The position numbers were made by a program, and so were the translations under genes. From assembly GCF_036898465.1 (NCBI RefSeq), contig NZ_JARUMJ010000002.1, positions 1 to 42,242 on the forward strand: a stretch of DNA of 42,242 nucleotides. Direction: 5' to 3'. Shown here in pieces: positions 40,900 through 42,242 of the stretch; position 1 is the first letter of the stretch, and every line of letters begins with the position of its first letter. This stretch comes from Streptomyces sp. B21-105 (GTDB taxonomy: Bacteria > Actinomycetota > Actinomycetes > Streptomycetales > Streptomycetaceae). The notes under the pieces are model-generated. The model ran no database searches. It was not told where the DNA came from and saw nothing but the letters and a program-made list of their open reading frames with translations.

Positions 40900-40965
40900 C
40901 CCGCGCACAACAACCGTCACCCCGCGTCCGTCCCCGCGCACAACGGCCGTCACCCCGCATCTGCC
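40900..40965. repeat. 33-bp direct repeat x 2
   Basis: Two copies start at 40900 and 40933, sharing CCCGCGCACAAC and CCGTCACCCCGC with a few differences between them. They lie in the 414-bp gap between lacI and the BNR gene. Confidence 0.7.
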
Positions 40966-41102
40966 CCAGCGGGCGTCGGCTGTACCGGCGGCACCGCCCG
41001 GCCGGTCACCGCAGGCCCGCCGGGAGCCGTCACGCGGATCCCGACCACGCCTTTTGTCGCGCTGTCGTCCCGCCCTCCCGTCGGCCGACCCGCCCCTGAA
41101 CC

Positions 41103-41136
41103 CCGCCGCCCCCACCTGATCGTCCTGGGGCGGCGG
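41103..41136. terminator. GC-rich hairpin upstream of the BNR gene
   Basis: CCGCCGCCCC (41103-41112) pairs exactly with GGGGCGGCGG (41127-41136) around a 14-nt loop. It may end lacI transcription, or sit in the leader of the gene starting at 41176. No other element was found in this gap besides the repeats. Confidence 0.4.
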
Positions 41137-41175
41137 ACCGCAGAAGGAAACCCCGTCCCGCCATCGGAGCCGCAC

Positions 41176-42242
41176 ATGTTCCCCGCACAGCCAGGCGCCA
41201 GACCCGGCGCCGCCCCGCGTTCCGTCCCCTCCGCTCTCCTGTTCCTGCTGCTGGCCCTGGCCGTCGCGGCAGCGACGCTGGTCCTGCCCGCCGCGGGCAG
41301 GGCGGACGCCCTCTCCCGCCCGGCCCAGACGCTCTACACCCCGCCGTCCGACGCGCTCTCCCCCGGGAGCTTCTACCCGCGGGCGATGCGCCTGCAGCAC
41401 AACGGCTCGGCCAACGGCACCCTTCTCGCCACGTTCGAGCAGTACCGCGTGGACATGCCCGTCTTCCCGATCTACCGCAGCACCGACAACGGCGTCTCCT
41501 GGACGAAGCTCTCCGAGGTCGCCGACACCCAGAACGGCTGGGGCATGCGCTGGGAGCCCGAGCTGTTCGAACTCCCCCAGGCCATGGGCGGCTTCCCCGC
41601 CGGGACGATCCTCGCCGCCGGCGACTCGGTGCCGTACGACCGGTGGGGCGGCAGCAAGATCGACCTGTACGCCAGCACCGACCGCGGTCAGAGCTGGGAC
41701 TTCGTCACCAACATCGCCACCGGCGGCCCGGCGTTCTCCACCAACGGCTTCACCCCGGTCTGGGAGCCCTACTTCGTGCTCTCCGGCGACCGGCTCATCG
41801 TCTACTACTCCGACCAGCGCGACACCGACCACGGCCAGGAGATCGTGCACCAGGTCTCCACGGACCTGCGCAACTGGGGCCCGGTCGTGGACGACGTGTC
41901 GATGCCCACCTACGCGGACCGGCCCGGCATGCCCGTGGTCACCCGGCTGCCCAACGGCAACTACGTGATGAGCTACGAGTACTGCAACGCCCCCGAGGGC
42001 AGGTGCTCCGTCTACTACAAGATCTCCGCCGACCCGGAGGACTTCGGCTCCGTCACCGGCCGCGTGCTGAGGTCCACCGACGGCGTCATCCCGAGCGGGG
42101 CGCCCTTCATCACCTGGCTGCCCGCAGGCGGCCCGAACGGCACCCTCGTCCTCAGCGGCGAGAGCCAGGACGACCTGTTCGTCAACACGGAGAAACGGGG
42201 CCCGCCGCCCCTCCCCCCCCCCCGGCGAACGCCTGGACACCG
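41176..42242 (+). CDS. Secreted BNR-repeat (sialidase-fold) glycoside hydrolase-like protein, 3' end outside window
   Basis: ATG 41176 (MFPAQPGARPGAAPRSVPSA) follows GGAG by 7 nt and begins a signal peptide: hydrophobic LLFLLLALAVAAATLVLPAA, cleavage near AGRADA. The mature part has Asp-box motifs STDNGVSW and STDRGQSW, with MRWEPELFELP, VWEPYFVLSGDRLIVYYSDQ, ADRPGMPVVTRLPNGNYVMSYEYC and IPSGAPFITWLP. This is a sialidase-like propeller with regularly placed acidic residues, similar in layout to GH93 exo-arabinanases and related secreted enzymes; that family call is tentative. At least 350 residues are present before a run of about twelve C at 42216-42228. There the frame probably slips, because ANAWTP appears in a neighbouring frame right after it. 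Confidence 0.8.
   Translation, partial: MFPAQPGARPGAAPRSVPSALLFLLLALAVAAATLVLPAAGRADALSRPAQTLYTPPSDALSPGSFYPRAMRLQHNGSANGTLLATFEQYRVDMPVFPIYRSTDNGVSWTKLSEVADTQNGWGMRWEPELFELPQAMGGFPAGTILAAGDSVPYDRWGGSKIDLYASTDRGQSWDFVTNIATGGPAFSTNGFTPVWEPYFVLSGDRLIVYYSDQRDTDHGQEIVHQVSTDLRNWGPVVDDVSMPTYADRPGMPVVTRLPNGNYVMSYEYCNAPEGRCSVYYKISADPEDFGSVTGRVLRSTDGVIPSGAPFITWLPAGGPNGTLVLSGESQDDLFVNTEKRGPPPLPPPRRTPGH

Noticed and set aside
39958..42240. 760-codon minus-strand open frame
   Set aside because: Antisense to the LacI and BNR genes, with low-complexity translation through the 7-bp repeat. No family resemblance.

Overview
The window is high-GC actinobacterial DNA, almost certainly Streptomyces. It carries an SsgA-family sporulation protein, a WhiB-like protein, and sugar ABC operons without their own ATPase gene. 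It has GTG and TTG starts, and a pcaV/pcaHGBL block of the Streptomyces type. From memory, the gene order ssgD, ABC-F, desaturase, wbl, LacI, LigD-polymerase/ligase, pcaV, pca resembles the SCO67xx interval of S. coelicolor. I could not run a comparison.

Layout. 1-5.1 kb: a YjbR-like protein, a heavily frameshifted saccharopine-dehydrogenase-like gene, endonuclease V, a small Rho-N-type protein, a secreted BNR-repeat protein and ssgD. 5.2-11.5 kb: ABC-F ATPase, dimethylargininase, acyl-ACP desaturase, an unusual zinc-ribbon SDR and a WhiB-like protein. 11.5-18.8 kb: a VOC protein, a LacI regulator, a divergent DNA-repair pair (LigD-type polymerase and ATP-dependent ligase), a zinc alcohol dehydrogenase and a DUF3048 lipoprotein. 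18.8-26.4 kb: protocatechuate catabolism (pcaV divergent from pcaH-G-B-L) and a large LAL-like ATPase that lacks a C-terminal HTH. 26.7-31.9 kb: two DUF2510 proteins flanking a TetR-PAP2-DMT unit. 32.0-42.2 kb: an orphan sugar-binding lipoprotein, then a galactoside operon (binding protein, two permeases, GH42 beta-galactosidase) divergent from its LacI regulator, and the start of a secreted BNR glycosidase-like gene.

How the genes work together. PcaH/PcaG cleave protocatechuate, PcaB cycloisomerises the product, and the PcaD-PcaC fusion gives 3-oxoadipate. The genes that would finish the pathway (pcaIJF), which I recall lying between pcaV and pcaH in S. coelicolor, are absent here. The 36-40 kb cluster looks like galacto-oligosaccharide import and hydrolysis, probably energised by a shared ATPase such as MsiK. 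The nearby BNR enzyme suggests, without proving, plant arabinogalactan as the source.

Two window-wide properties stand out. First, short tandem repeats (periods 5-33 bp) are very dense. They sit mostly in intergenic and leader DNA, but one expands pcaB in frame. Second, several otherwise well-conserved genes have one or two single-base frameshifts, mostly at G/C runs, and one stretch (690-1236) has about ten. This looks more like sequencing error than gene decay. I saw no rRNA, tRNA, CRISPR array, insertion sequence or phage gene.
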